NCBI RefSeq assembly: GCF_000328475.2
Contig: NC_026489.1
Coordinates: 186,001 to 250,000 of the forward strand
Reading direction: 5' to 3'
Origin: Mycosarcoma maydis
Taxonomy: Eukaryota > Basidiomycota > Ustilaginomycetes > Ustilaginales
DNA: 64,000 bases
The notes under the pieces: generated by a model
What the model saw: only the letters and a program-made list of their open reading frames with translations
What the model was told of the DNA's origin: nothing
Database searches by the model: none
Part shown: positions 29,378 to 37,343 of the stretch, one piece after another
Layout: each line of letters starts with the position of its first letter
How positions within the stretch are numbered: the stretch's first letter is position 1
Made by a program: the position numbers and the translations under genes

Positions 29378-29986
29378 CTATGCGTCGTCGTCGAAGCTGA
29401 AACTCAGCCCTTTGCCTGGCTGCGGTTTGGGCTTGTTGGGGAGTGTGTTTGCTTTGGGCTTTCGCGTGTCTTGTTTCGGGTTGGGATTGCTGTTCTTGGA
29501 GGGTGAGCGGATGAGCTGCTTGACGTGGTCGAGCGGATCGGTGGCGTTGTGCGGTGCATGGTCGACAGAGTCGATGGGAATGCGTCGTCGCTTGCTTGAC
29601 GTAGCAGCTGTGTTGGTACCTGGGCTACTTGAAACAACGGCTATGTGGTGCGTTTGAGCGGTGCGTGACTCGGGCTGTGGAGCGGACGTCTTGAGTCGGA
29701 TCGCCTCGTCGCGCGATAGATGCTTGCCTGGCTTCAGTACGACGACCTGAGCACCGAGCAGTTCATCCTCGCTATCCAAATCTTGGTCGTCTTTGTCATG
29801 CAGCGTGGCTCGCTTGCGCTCGCGCGCCGAACAAGATGCCACCAACGAATCCAGTTGGTCTCGCGAGTCACACGAGGCGTAGCGCGAATTCGAGCCGACT
29901 TGCGCCTCGAGCGCTTGAAGAAAGCGCGGCGTTTCGGGCGCGCGATATTCCAACGACCGCGACACCAAGCCGGGCTTGCGTGACAT
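29378..29986 (-). CDS. DUF4604 (KIAA1143-like) protein
   Basis: 202 residues from the ATG at 29986. The N-terminus (RAPETPRFLQALEAQVG) and the acidic LDSEDELLGAQVVVLKPGKHLSRDEA segment are the conserved DUF4604 pattern found in fungi and in human KIAA1143. The rest is basic and disordered (SSKRRRIPID, then a Pro/Lys/Asn-rich tail) and ends SFSFDDDA. Small nuclear-looking proteins of this family have no established role; some data sets place them near splicing factors, which I treat as weak. It converges on the carrier-fusion gene (158 bp between stops) and diverges from the DUF1365 gene. Confidence 0.75.
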   Translation of the reverse strand: MSRKPGLVSRSLEYRAPETPRFLQALEAQVGSNSRYASCDSRDQLDSLVASCSARERKRATLHDKDDQDLDSEDELLGAQVVVLKPGKHLSRDEAIRLKTSAPQPESRTAQTHHIAVVSSSPGTNTAATSSKRRRIPIDSVDHAPHNATDPLDHVKQLIRSPSKNSNPNPKQDTRKPKANTLPNKPKPQPGKGLSFSFDDDA

Positions 29987-30569
29987 TATCTAAACCAAAC
30001 AGCAAGGCCAAGACCAAGGCCAAGCATCCGACGATGCATTCGATGCGCGCGTTGATGGAAGACGTGAAAATCGTGAATCACGAAGCGTGAATCGTGAAGG
30101 TGAACGAACAGTTCTCGCCACAGGCGAGGCGCGTCTGAGAAGAAAGCCACGAGCGTCACTTGACTCGTCGAGGGCGTTTTCCTGGTGGACCCTGACGAAT
30201 TAGTAGCCAGTCTTGAGTCACGGACATGCGAGATGGTCGTCAGTCACGAGTAACTTACTGTATGACGAAATCGCGTGTCTCGTGTCAGTGTGCCGGCCAA
30301 CGCTGTAGACAGCGCTGCAGCGTCGGTCTCGCGCTTAGCTTAGCAATTCTTACTCCACAATCGTGAATTCAGGGTGGTGAGTACGCTGCAATCACGAATC
30401 GTGAATCACGAATTACGAGCGTGCGTCGGGCGGTTTCGTTGGCGCCATGATCCAATACGTGATATGCTACAGACGTCTTTGGTTCGCAGCACGATTCACG
30501 ACTGCTAGTCGACCGTAACACCGAAACACACGTGGCGAGCGTTGAAGGATACGCGCACTCCATGCTACC
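29987..30569. promoter_or_regulatory. divergent promoter region DUF4604/DUF1365
   Basis: 583 bp with heptads at 30066-30100, 30240-30250, 30357-30367, 30390-30420 and 30487-30502, and one TGAGTCA near 30213. No gene seen. Confidence 0.6.
30390..30420. repeat. heptads in alternating orientation
   Basis: CACGAAT (30393-30399), CGTGAAT (30400-30406), CACGAAT (30407-30413) and a decayed TTACGAG follow in register. This gives overlapping inverted repeats TCACGA-A-TCGTGA and TCGTGA-A-TCACGA. Confidence 0.8.
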
Positions 30570-32882
30570 ATGTCGCGCAACGTCTCGTCCTGGATGCGCA
30601 GCGCGGATTGCAACACCTCCTCGGACGCTGCTTGGTGGTCACTTACGAGCTTGCTCACGTCGCGCGAAGCTCTGCCCATCTACCTCGTTGTCGCTCTGTT
30701 CGTGCTGAAACAGCTGCCGATCGTGCTTGAACTGTACTCGACTCGATCTTGGCACTCGACTGCCTCGGCGTACGTTGTGCCTGCCGAAACGCGCCATGCT
30801 CGCTTCCTGCCTGCTCGATCGCGCCATGCGTTTCACTACAAGACGCTGTACGTCGGCGTGCGCTTGGACCAGCTGGAAGCGCGAAACCTCGATATGGGCC
30901 ATGCATTCGCGTGGAAAGGCGCAGTGCTGCAGCCTGAATTCGTCAATCAGTCGGCGTTGGCTGAGCGACCGACTGTGACTCCTGCAGGCCAACGCGCAGC
31001 GTGCGAACAAAGCGATCAAGAGCGCTGGAAGAACCGTATGCGAACAGCCGAGAGGATCGAGCGCAAGAAACTGGACGAGAAGCGCGCTAGGAACGATCGA
31101 TATACGTGGTCTTTGACTGGTTTGCATCCAGATGCCTATCTGCGTACGCACATTCCCATTCCAGTCAGCGACGATGCAGCCGAGCAGAAACGCAAGTGGA
31201 TCTCGGCATCGATCCTCTTAAAGCTCGCGTACGAATTGAGAGAGCGCGGCTATCTCACCGTTGGACCACAGGATTCTGATAGCTCGGCTGTGCGCGCAAA
31301 CCACTGGACACAAGAGCTCGGTCACGTATGGACCGTGACCATGCCATCGATCGGCGGCATCACCGGAATCAACCCGCTGACGGTGCACTACTGCTATCGT
31401 CCTTATGGGTATCGTAGCAACGCTCGCCGACATGCTGAACCTCTACGCGTTAAACAGGACGAAAGACGAGGTGTGTTCTGGTTGGTCGTCCTCGAAGTGC
31501 ACAACACTTTCAGCGAACGCCACATTTACGTGCTTGAAGCTGGCGAGCGCGAGGATGAGCAAACTGACGCGGCACCACTGCGGATCGCGACCAAACGCAC
31601 CAGAAAAGGCTACGACCATCAATGGACATTCCCGCGTTCATTCCACGTTTCACCGTTCAACGATCGAGGTGGATACTACCGCCTGTTTCTCAAGGAGCCT
31701 TTCGCCAACGCAGACGAATCGGGCAAACCAAGCACATTTGTGCTGCGCATTCGACTGCTGCTTCTCGTCGAAGCACAGCGTGCTCGTTCGACCAACGCGC
31801 CGACTCTAGAAAAGAAGCTCATGGCTACGCTCGACTCGATCTCACCAGCACCTCTCCCTGCCAGCTCTTGCAAAACTCAAGCGCATACAATCCCGCCAGG
31901 CCGAGCCGTCCGACCTCTTTCGCCAGCGACGCTCTACGCCGCTCTCCTGCGACAGCCAATCGACCTGTTTCTCACATTTGCACGTATCTTGTACCAAGCT
32001 GCCAAGCTACATTTTGGTAAGCGACTCGATGCGTTCGGTCGGCCCGACATGGTGCAGTCGAGCGAACACACCACAGAGCAGACGTACGACGGTGTGGGTC
32101 TACCACCCGCCTTGAATCCGATTCAGCCACATCGTCACGCGTCCGTTGGTCAAGCAGCATCACGCGCAGCGGGACTGCTGTATGCGCCCGCGGGGTGGAC
32201 CCAAGTTGTGGCTAAAGAGTACGTCGCCGGTTTGCTGCAGCGCAGAGTGGATGAGCTGCAAATCCAGTGCCAGCAACGCTGGACGGTGGAGGTGAGATCG
32301 ACTGATCCTGCCGATCCAGGGTTGCACATTGCTGCATCCCTGGCAGAAATCGGTGGAGAAGAAAAATTGCTCGTGCTATACACGCGATCGCATAGCGTAT
32401 ACACCGACCTGATGAGCTACCAGCCACCTCGACTAGCGCTCCTGCTTGGCAGCATCGTAGGCAGACGATGGGGTGTCAACTCGGTCCAGCTCTTTGACCA
32501 ATTTTTCGCCCACGCGCAGTGTCTACCGACGAACGGGGTGCGAAAACGACACTTGGACTTGCTCCTCTCGCCACAAGCAGATCCACGCAAGGCCATCGAG
32601 CAGCTGCACTCGTTCGCGATTTCATGCGCTCCGCCATCTTCGACGGCACAGAGCGCCAGCGAAGGTTGCAAAGTATGGCTGGCGCTTTGGATAGGCCTCG
32701 TCGCTGCAACGGCCGAAAAACACGTGTTTGGCTGGTTAGGCGCCAGATACGTAAAGGGCACCGAACCCTGGTTCGAGCTGCAGCGCGCGCTGCAATATAT
32801 ACAGGCAGCCACGCAAGGCGACAAAGACTACAAAATCGCCGCCAGTTGGGATACACGATTGGGTAGCGTTTGCCATGTTTGA
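30570..32882 (+). CDS. DUF1365-domain membrane-associated protein
   Basis: 770 residues from ATG 30570. One membrane helix is clear at about 34-54 (LPIYLVVALFVLKQLPIVLEL). DUF1365 marks follow: RSRHAFHYKTLYVGVRLDQLE near 90, NPLTVHYCYRPYG near 270, VVLEVHNTFSERHIYVLEAG near 305, and FPRSFHVSPFNDRGGYYRL near 355. In bacteria DUF1365 genes sit with flavin oxidases and cyclopropane fatty acid synthase-like methyltransferases; fungal members are longer, and their reaction is unknown. Residues 400-770 hold additional fungal sequence including LHFGKRLDAFGRPDM and hydrophobic stretches. An upstream out-of-frame ATG at 30562 overlaps the start. It converges on RFA3. Confidence 0.75.
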   Translation: MSRNVSSWMRSADCNTSSDAAWWSLTSLLTSREALPIYLVVALFVLKQLPIVLELYSTRSWHSTASAYVVPAETRHARFLPARSRHAFHYKTLYVGVRLDQLEARNLDMGHAFAWKGAVLQPEFVNQSALAERPTVTPAGQRAACEQSDQERWKNRMRTAERIERKKLDEKRARNDRYTWSLTGLHPDAYLRTHIPIPVSDDAAEQKRKWISASILLKLAYELRERGYLTVGPQDSDSSAVRANHWTQELGHVWTVTMPSIGGITGINPLTVHYCYRPYGYRSNARRHAEPLRVKQDERRGVFWLVVLEVHNTFSERHIYVLEAGEREDEQTDAAPLRIATKRTRKGYDHQWTFPRSFHVSPFNDRGGYYRLFLKEPFANADESGKPSTFVLRIRLLLLVEAQRARSTNAPTLEKKLMATLDSISPAPLPASSCKTQAHTIPPGRAVRPLSPATLYAALLRQPIDLFLTFARILYQAAKLHFGKRLDAFGRPDMVQSSEHTTEQTYDGVGLPPALNPIQPHRHASVGQAASRAAGLLYAPAGWTQVVAKEYVAGLLQRRVDELQIQCQQRWTVEVRSTDPADPGLHIAASLAEIGGEEKLLVLYTRSHSVYTDLMSYQPPRLALLLGSIVGRRWGVNSVQLFDQFFAHAQCLPTNGVRKRHLDLLLSPQADPRKAIEQLHSFAISCAPPSSTAQSASEGCKVWLALWIGLVAATAEKHVFGWLGARYVKGTEPWFELQRALQYIQAATQGDKDYKIAASWDTRLGSVCHV

Positions 32883-33170
32883 AACGTTCCCTCGTGTACT
32901 GCACCAGTCGAGAGAAATAGCCTCATCTACAGTCTGGTAGAGATGCACGTTCCTGGGTCTGCGGCTGATGCAAATGCGAATGCAAATGCGAAATGCTCTG
33001 CTCACACCGTACAGATGCGAAACTCAAGCTGAGCATGTGTTATGCTAGAGAAATGTGTTACAGGAGCACACCTTTTATTTGGCTCAATGGACGAGCGTGA
33101 GGGGTACAAAGAGGATATTCGATGCGCCAAGCTATGCAAAGAGACATTGTGTGTTTGAAGCGGTGATGGA
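32883..33170. other. convergent 3' gap
   Basis: 288 bp with a short imperfect GCAAATGCGAAT run at about 32968-32994. No heptads and no gene. Confidence 0.5.
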
Positions 33171-33587
33171 TCAGGTCGAGTCGGAGAAGAGATTTGGGAA
33201 CGCGGCCGAGATCTGTACGACGTTCTCGACGAGAGTCAGGTCTGCACGCAAGCGATATGACAACTAGGTCAGCTGTGTGTCGGTAAGCTGTCTGTGCGCA
33301 AAGTGGAACTTACCGACGTCATGGCCGCAATCGACTGTGGTGAACTCTCGAATTTGGTTGGCTTGGAAGCTGCTCCCGGCATCGCTGACTTTGCCGGTGA
33401 CCTCGACAAACGTGCTAGACGAGACGTCCGAGTCGGGAGTCATGGCGATTTCCACATTCCCCAAATCCGATGTTTGCATGAGCAGCGTGTTGCCCGTAAC
33501 CTTGTGCACCTTGCCTACGATGCGCACCGTCTGGCCTACGTACTGACCCAGCATGGACGAGTTGATGAGTGGCGTTGGCTTCTCCAT
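33171..33587 (-). CDS. RFA3: RPA14 / RFA3, small subunit of replication protein A (two exons)
   Basis: Exon 1 runs 33587-33314, exon 2 33241-33171, joined across a 72-bp intron; the product has 114 residues, close to yeast (122) and human (121). Reading straight through instead gives a 107-residue protein with an unrelated tail and an early TAG inside the intron. The OB-fold is clear: PTPLINSSMLGQYVGQTVRI, then a GKVHKV strand and the VEVTGKV strand. Spliced exon 2 supplies DLTLVENVVQISAAFPNLF, the C-terminal helix through which RPA14 joins the RPA heterotrimer core. RPA coats single-stranded DNA in replication, repair and recombination. It diverges from Mdm33, and an MCB-like ACGCGT lies about 157 bp upstream, fitting S-phase control in yeast. 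Confidence 0.88.
33242..33313 (-). other. intron of RFA3
   Basis: On the minus strand: donor GTAAGT at 33313, GCTGAC as a branch-point candidate, acceptor GCAG ending at 33242. Splicing joins GTC-G with AC-CTG and keeps the frame to a TGA at 33171-33173. It is the only intron I could support in the window. Confidence 0.85.
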
Positions 33588-33796
33588 GGTTCGATGCTTG
33601 ATTCTGGTCTCCAGCAGTGGTGGTTGCTAAGAGGCGCATCATGGCTCAGTTTTTTCGCAACAAAGTCGCGATCCCTGAGTCACGAGTCACGAGTGTTGCT
33701 CTGGGTTCGCACGCTTCAGTGGCGCGCGCGTGCGTGTGTGGCGACGCGTAAATGAGGACCCTGAGCACCCGATCCCCACCGTATCGGGTAACACGT

Positions 33797-33836
33797 GAAA
33801 TCACGAATCACGAATCACGAATCACGAATCGTGAGT
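33797..33836. repeat. heptad array with (CACGAAT)4
   Basis: Four perfect units at 33802-33829 followed by the inverted CGTGAGT, the same layout as at 2005-2039. Confidence 0.9.
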
Positions 33837-33885
33837 GTTGGACAAAACGTATGTTGGTGAGCTTGTCCAACACTCAACCCTCATG

Positions 33886-33913
33886 ACTCGTGACTCGTGA
33901 CTCGTGACTCGTT
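33886..33913. repeat. (ACTCGTG)3-4 heptad array
   Basis: Three perfect ACTCGTG units and a fourth ending in T. It is the complement of the CACGAGT variant, 90-115 bp upstream of the Mdm33 ATG. Confidence 0.9.
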
Positions 33914-34001
33914 TCCACGTTGCACGCTCTCACGTCTTCTTGGATGACGACGCGCATCCATTCGACTCAGCGACCACAGTGCAGCCGAGCAATCACAAGC
34001 A

Positions 34002-35501
34002 ATGCGTCCCGCCCTCGCATCAAGCGTGTGGACAGCCATAGCACGAGCTTCCACATCAACTACACGAGCCGGTCCAAGCACCAGGAGCATCGCATTATCG
34101 TCCACTCGGAGCGGAGGTCATGTCAAGTCTCGCTATTGCACGAAAGCCCACGCTGGAAGGCTAGCCTGCGCGGTTGTATACCGATCGCTTTGGTCGGTAG
34201 CAAGCAGAAGAAATGATAACCCACATTTTCTTGTCCGCGCTCTTAGCGGGTCAATATCTCGATGCGCCGACGACGCGCAGGATAAGTTACGTGTCAGCAG
34301 TGTCAATCATCGTGAGCAAGACGATCAGAAGCATGCGTTTCTACCAGAGGAGAAACCGCCCAGCAACGAATCACCACCTCAAGCAGCTGTGATAGCGGAC
34401 ACCAAGCCACCAGAAGCGTCGCACCCTGCAGAGATGGATGTGGCTGCCTCGCCTTCTCTGACCTCGTGCTCGGCGAGCACAACTGGCGAGAGAAGCAAGA
34501 GTACCGCAAATAGCGCCTCACCCTCAGCAACTGTTCTTGAACGTTTCCGCAGTACTTCATCCTCTCTACCTTTGTTCGACGGACTGACATCCTCCACCTC
34601 GGTCTCCACAGCGCTCTCGTCCATCTCGTTGCATACGCGTACGCTCCTCACACAACTCCGGACCAAACTCTCGCACCTCTCGTCGCAATACAACATGCAC
34701 ACAGGCTACACAGCGATCGAAGAGCTGAAGCATCGAATTGGCACTCTGGAGACCTCGCTCGAAGCTGCGCGCACGCTAGCGTCCACTGCCAAGAAGACAT
34801 ACCTGATGGCGGTACAGGAACGGAGTGCAAGCCAGCGCGAAACCAATGATTTGCTCTCTCGCAAGAATTCGTGGAGCGAAACCGATCTTTCGCGGTACAC
34901 CGAGTTGCTGCGAAAGGAGCACGCCTTGAGCCGACACGAGAGCGAGGCGGAAAAGGAGCTCGAGCGCAGTGAAGCCGAGGTGCAGGCGAGCTTCGATCAG
35001 CTGATGAAGGCGGTCCTGGTGAGGTATCATGAGGAGCAAGTGTGGTCGGATCGCATGCGCGGCATGAGCACATATGCCAGTCTTGTGGTCGCCGGTCTCA
35101 ACGCCTTTCTGTTCATCCTTGCTATCTTGCTCGTCGAGCCTTACAAGAGGAAAAAGCTGGCAGAGACCTTCGAGAAGAGGCTCGTCGCCGCAGAGCACGA
35201 GTCGAGACGCTTGATCTTGGATAGCGTCGATGGATTCCGCAGTGAGTTGAGTGTGGTGCTGGCGGGCAAGCCGGCCAAGCCGGTAAACGAGGTCGAGACC
35301 GAGGTGCCATCGCTCATCCCACCAGTAGCAGAGCACCAAGTGACGCAAGTACCGCCAGTCGTCGAACCAGAGACCCCACCTACAGCTACTCTCAAGCAAC
35401 GACATGTTCGTCAGGATGAAGAACGGCTCGTGTTCGCGTCCACCGTCGGCGTGGTCGTCGGCGCGGCATTGTCCCTCTTCATTAGCGCATGTTGGGCTTA
35501 G
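34002..35501 (+). CDS. MDM33: Mdm33/She9-type mitochondrial inner-membrane protein
   Basis: 499 residues from ATG 34002. The first 40 residues are Arg/Ser/Thr/Ala-rich without acids, as in a presequence. After a disordered, acidic stretch (about 85-190), residues 205-350 form a long helical, coiled-coil-prone region (AIEELKHRIGTLETSLEAAR and SRHESEAEKELERSEAEVQA). A membrane helix lies at about 358-378, and a second hydrophobic segment ends the protein (VFASTVGVVVGAALSLFISA). This matches Mdm33/She9, which sits in the matrix-facing inner membrane and influences inner-membrane fission and lipid make-up in yeast. The region at 45-90 is poorly conserved-looking, so a small intron there cannot be fully excluded. 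It converges on VMA8 with 148 bp between stops. Confidence 0.83.
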   Translation: MRPALASSVWTAIARASTSTTRAGPSTRSIALSSTRSGGHVKSRYCTKAHAGRLACAVVYRSLWSVASRRNDNPHFLVRALSGSISRCADDAQDKLRVSSVNHREQDDQKHAFLPEEKPPSNESPPQAAVIADTKPPEASHPAEMDVAASPSLTSCSASTTGERSKSTANSASPSATVLERFRSTSSSLPLFDGLTSSTSVSTALSSISLHTRTLLTQLRTKLSHLSSQYNMHTGYTAIEELKHRIGTLETSLEAARTLASTAKKTYLMAVQERSASQRETNDLLSRKNSWSETDLSRYTELLRKEHALSRHESEAEKELERSEAEVQASFDQLMKAVLVRYHEEQVWSDRMRGMSTYASLVVAGLNAFLFILAILLVEPYKRKKLAETFEKRLVAAEHESRRLILDSVDGFRSELSVVLAGKPAKPVNEVETEVPSLIPPVAEHQVTQVPPVVEPETPPTATLKQRHVRQDEERLVFASTVGVVVGAALSLFISACWA

Positions 35502-35649
35502 TTGGCCAATCTACCCAACACGTTCTAGCATCACGCCATACCGAATCATAGAAAGCATTGAAAATGGACAAACGGCCAAACAAACGTGCCAGAAGCAAAT
35601 CAGAGTGAGCAAAAGTGACAGTGCGTGTGTATGGGCATAGGAAAAGCGA

Positions 35650-36636
35650 TCAGAAGATGACATCTTCGTCCTTGCCACCAGAGAGCAGATCCTTGCCGCC
35701 CTGATCTTGGTCGTTCTCCGCCGGCGTTGCGGTCGGGCTGGCACCCTTCTTCTTCTTCTTTTTGTTCTTCTTCTTAGCAGCACCCGTAGCGGAAGCAGCC
35801 GTGGCATCCTTGCTTTCTTCTTCGGCGTCCTTGGCCTCCTCGGAGGCGTCACCTTCCGCCTCGTCCTGCTCATCTTGCTCGTCTTGCGCTTCTTGCGCGT
35901 CTTGCTCGGCCTCTTGTTCGTCCTGATCATCTTTTTCTTGCTTCTTACGCTGCCTATCGCCAGCTTCGGCCTTCTCCTTTTTCTTGGCTTGTACCTTTTT
36001 CAAACGGAAGAACTCTTCTCGATCCGCCTCGTCCAACTCACTGACGATATAACTGATCGTGTTCTCCAACCTGGGGATGATGACGTGCTCGATGGCATTC
36101 ACCCTACGGTTGGTCATCCTGATGACCTCGTCGAGAATCACGAATGCTGTCTGCAAGCTCGCAAGTTCGACCAACACCTTTAAAGCCTGAGTATACACTT
36201 CGCGTGCCTTGCTGACCTGCTGACCACCACGGCTGAGACCGGTGAGGGCGAATTCGGCACCGCTACCCTGTGTGCCGTTCGACTTGTCCTTGATGTCCGC
36301 CTCAAACGCAGGCAGGATGACACCGGAGACGTTTTCCTGCTTTGCACGGACTCGGAAGCTGGCCGACTTGACCGACTCCTGTACGATATACCCGATATCG
36401 CCGGTAGCGTACTGCACCTCGGCGAGGCTGAACGACGCCTGCTGCATCACTCTGCCCATCTTGCGTTTAGCTTCATCGATCTTGTGCGTGATGGTGCGGA
36501 ACCGTTTGGTCAGCGCGTCCGCCTTCTTTTTCAGCAGCGAGTGACCGGTTTGCGCACCCTTGAGACGCGTTTTGGCGGAACCGAGCGCTTGGCGCGTGGG
36601 GAAGACCGACTCTCGTTGACCTTTGCCTGACGACAT
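35650..36636 (-). CDS. VMA8: V-type proton ATPase subunit D, with enlarged charged tail
   Basis: 328 residues from ATG 36636; yeast Vma8 has 256. The core is standard: [19 protein letters not shown] at the start, LLKKKADAL, the long central-shaft coiled coil, and [20 protein letters not shown] before [17 protein letters not shown]. Subunit D forms the rotor stalk of the V1 sector, coupling ATP hydrolysis to proton pumping in vacuoles and endosomes. After about residue 225 comes a 95-residue insert made of DEQE/EAQD repeats and then Lys-rich and Ala/Thr-rich segments, before the final DEDVIF, which resembles the usual end of fungal subunit D. So the insert seems to sit between the shaft and the conserved tip. 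Assignment is secure. Confidence 0.94.
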   Translation of the reverse strand: MSSGKGQRESVFPTRQALGSAKTRLKGAQTGHSLLKKKADALTKRFRTITHKIDEAKRKMGRVMQQASFSLAEVQYATGDIGYIVQESVKSASFRVRAKQENVSGVILPAFEADIKDKSNGTQGSGAEFALTGLSRGGQQVSKAREVYTQALKVLVELASLQTAFVILDEVIRMTNRRVNAIEHVIIPRLENTISYIVSELDEADREEFFRLKKVQAKKKEKAEAGDRQRKKQEKDDQDEQEAEQDAQEAQDEQDEQDEAEGDASEEAKDAEEESKDATAASATGAAKKKNKKKKKKGASPTATPAENDQDQGGKDLLSGGKDEDVIF

Positions 36637-37343
36637 GGTGCTCTGGCTGTGACAAAACGAGTGCCAGTCGATATGGTGTGCAAACGAGGTGAGACAACGT
36701 GGACGTAACGAGTCCAGATGATTCGTGATTGTTTGCGGTGGATCGTGTGTGGGATAAGCAAGCCAGTCTGTGAGTCAGTCGCTCGCTTTCGTGTTTGCGC
36801 GCTGTGCCTCTAGCCTGATGATATCGTCAATCACGAATCGCGAATTTTGCACAAATCTTAGGAGCTTGGACCATGCACTCACTCACTTACTTGCAGCTAA
36901 CTTGATCCAGATTAACTCCTGAGATACTCGTGGCTGCTATCCGATGCGAACACCCCCTCCCACCCCGATCGAGTGAATCGGGAGATGCTCCGCGGTCGAG
37001 TCGCGTCGTTTTTGGCCGCTCTACAGAACAAGTCGTGAGCTGAGCGGTCGAGTGGTGAGGAGCATGTGGATTCTTGTCGTGCCAACCCATCAACAGCCTT
37101 GCTAGATCCCCAGAAGGCTATCACCGACTGCGCAGCCTTGAAAAGCATCTCACATTGGCAAGAGCGGCCGAGCGCTCACACGTTGGCTCCACGATCGACT
37201 GTAGCTCTGTATACCCATGCGCACGAACGCCGCGAGTGCCAACCTAACATCTACTCTATCGGCCTCCACCTCCTCCACGGCAGCCTCGGCGCAACACTCG
37301 CCAAACTGCACTAGACGTGGGTCTGCAAACATAGACAGCGATC
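36637..37343. promoter_or_regulatory. divergent promoter region VMA8/SPT8
   Basis: 707 bp. ATTCGTG followed by ATT stands at 36721-36730 and CACGAAT near 36832-36845; a TGAGTCA lies near 36770. The 150 bp before the SPT8 ATG are C/A-rich, like a leader. No gene seen. Confidence 0.55.

Larger units (their letters stand above)
33588..34001. promoter_or_regulatory. divergent promoter region RFA3/MDM33
   Basis: 414 bp with CACGAGT copies at about 33680-33694, (CACGAAT)4 at 33802-33829, three ACTCGTG units plus a decayed fourth at 33886-33913, and ACGCGT (MCB-like) at 33744-33749. Confidence 0.6.
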
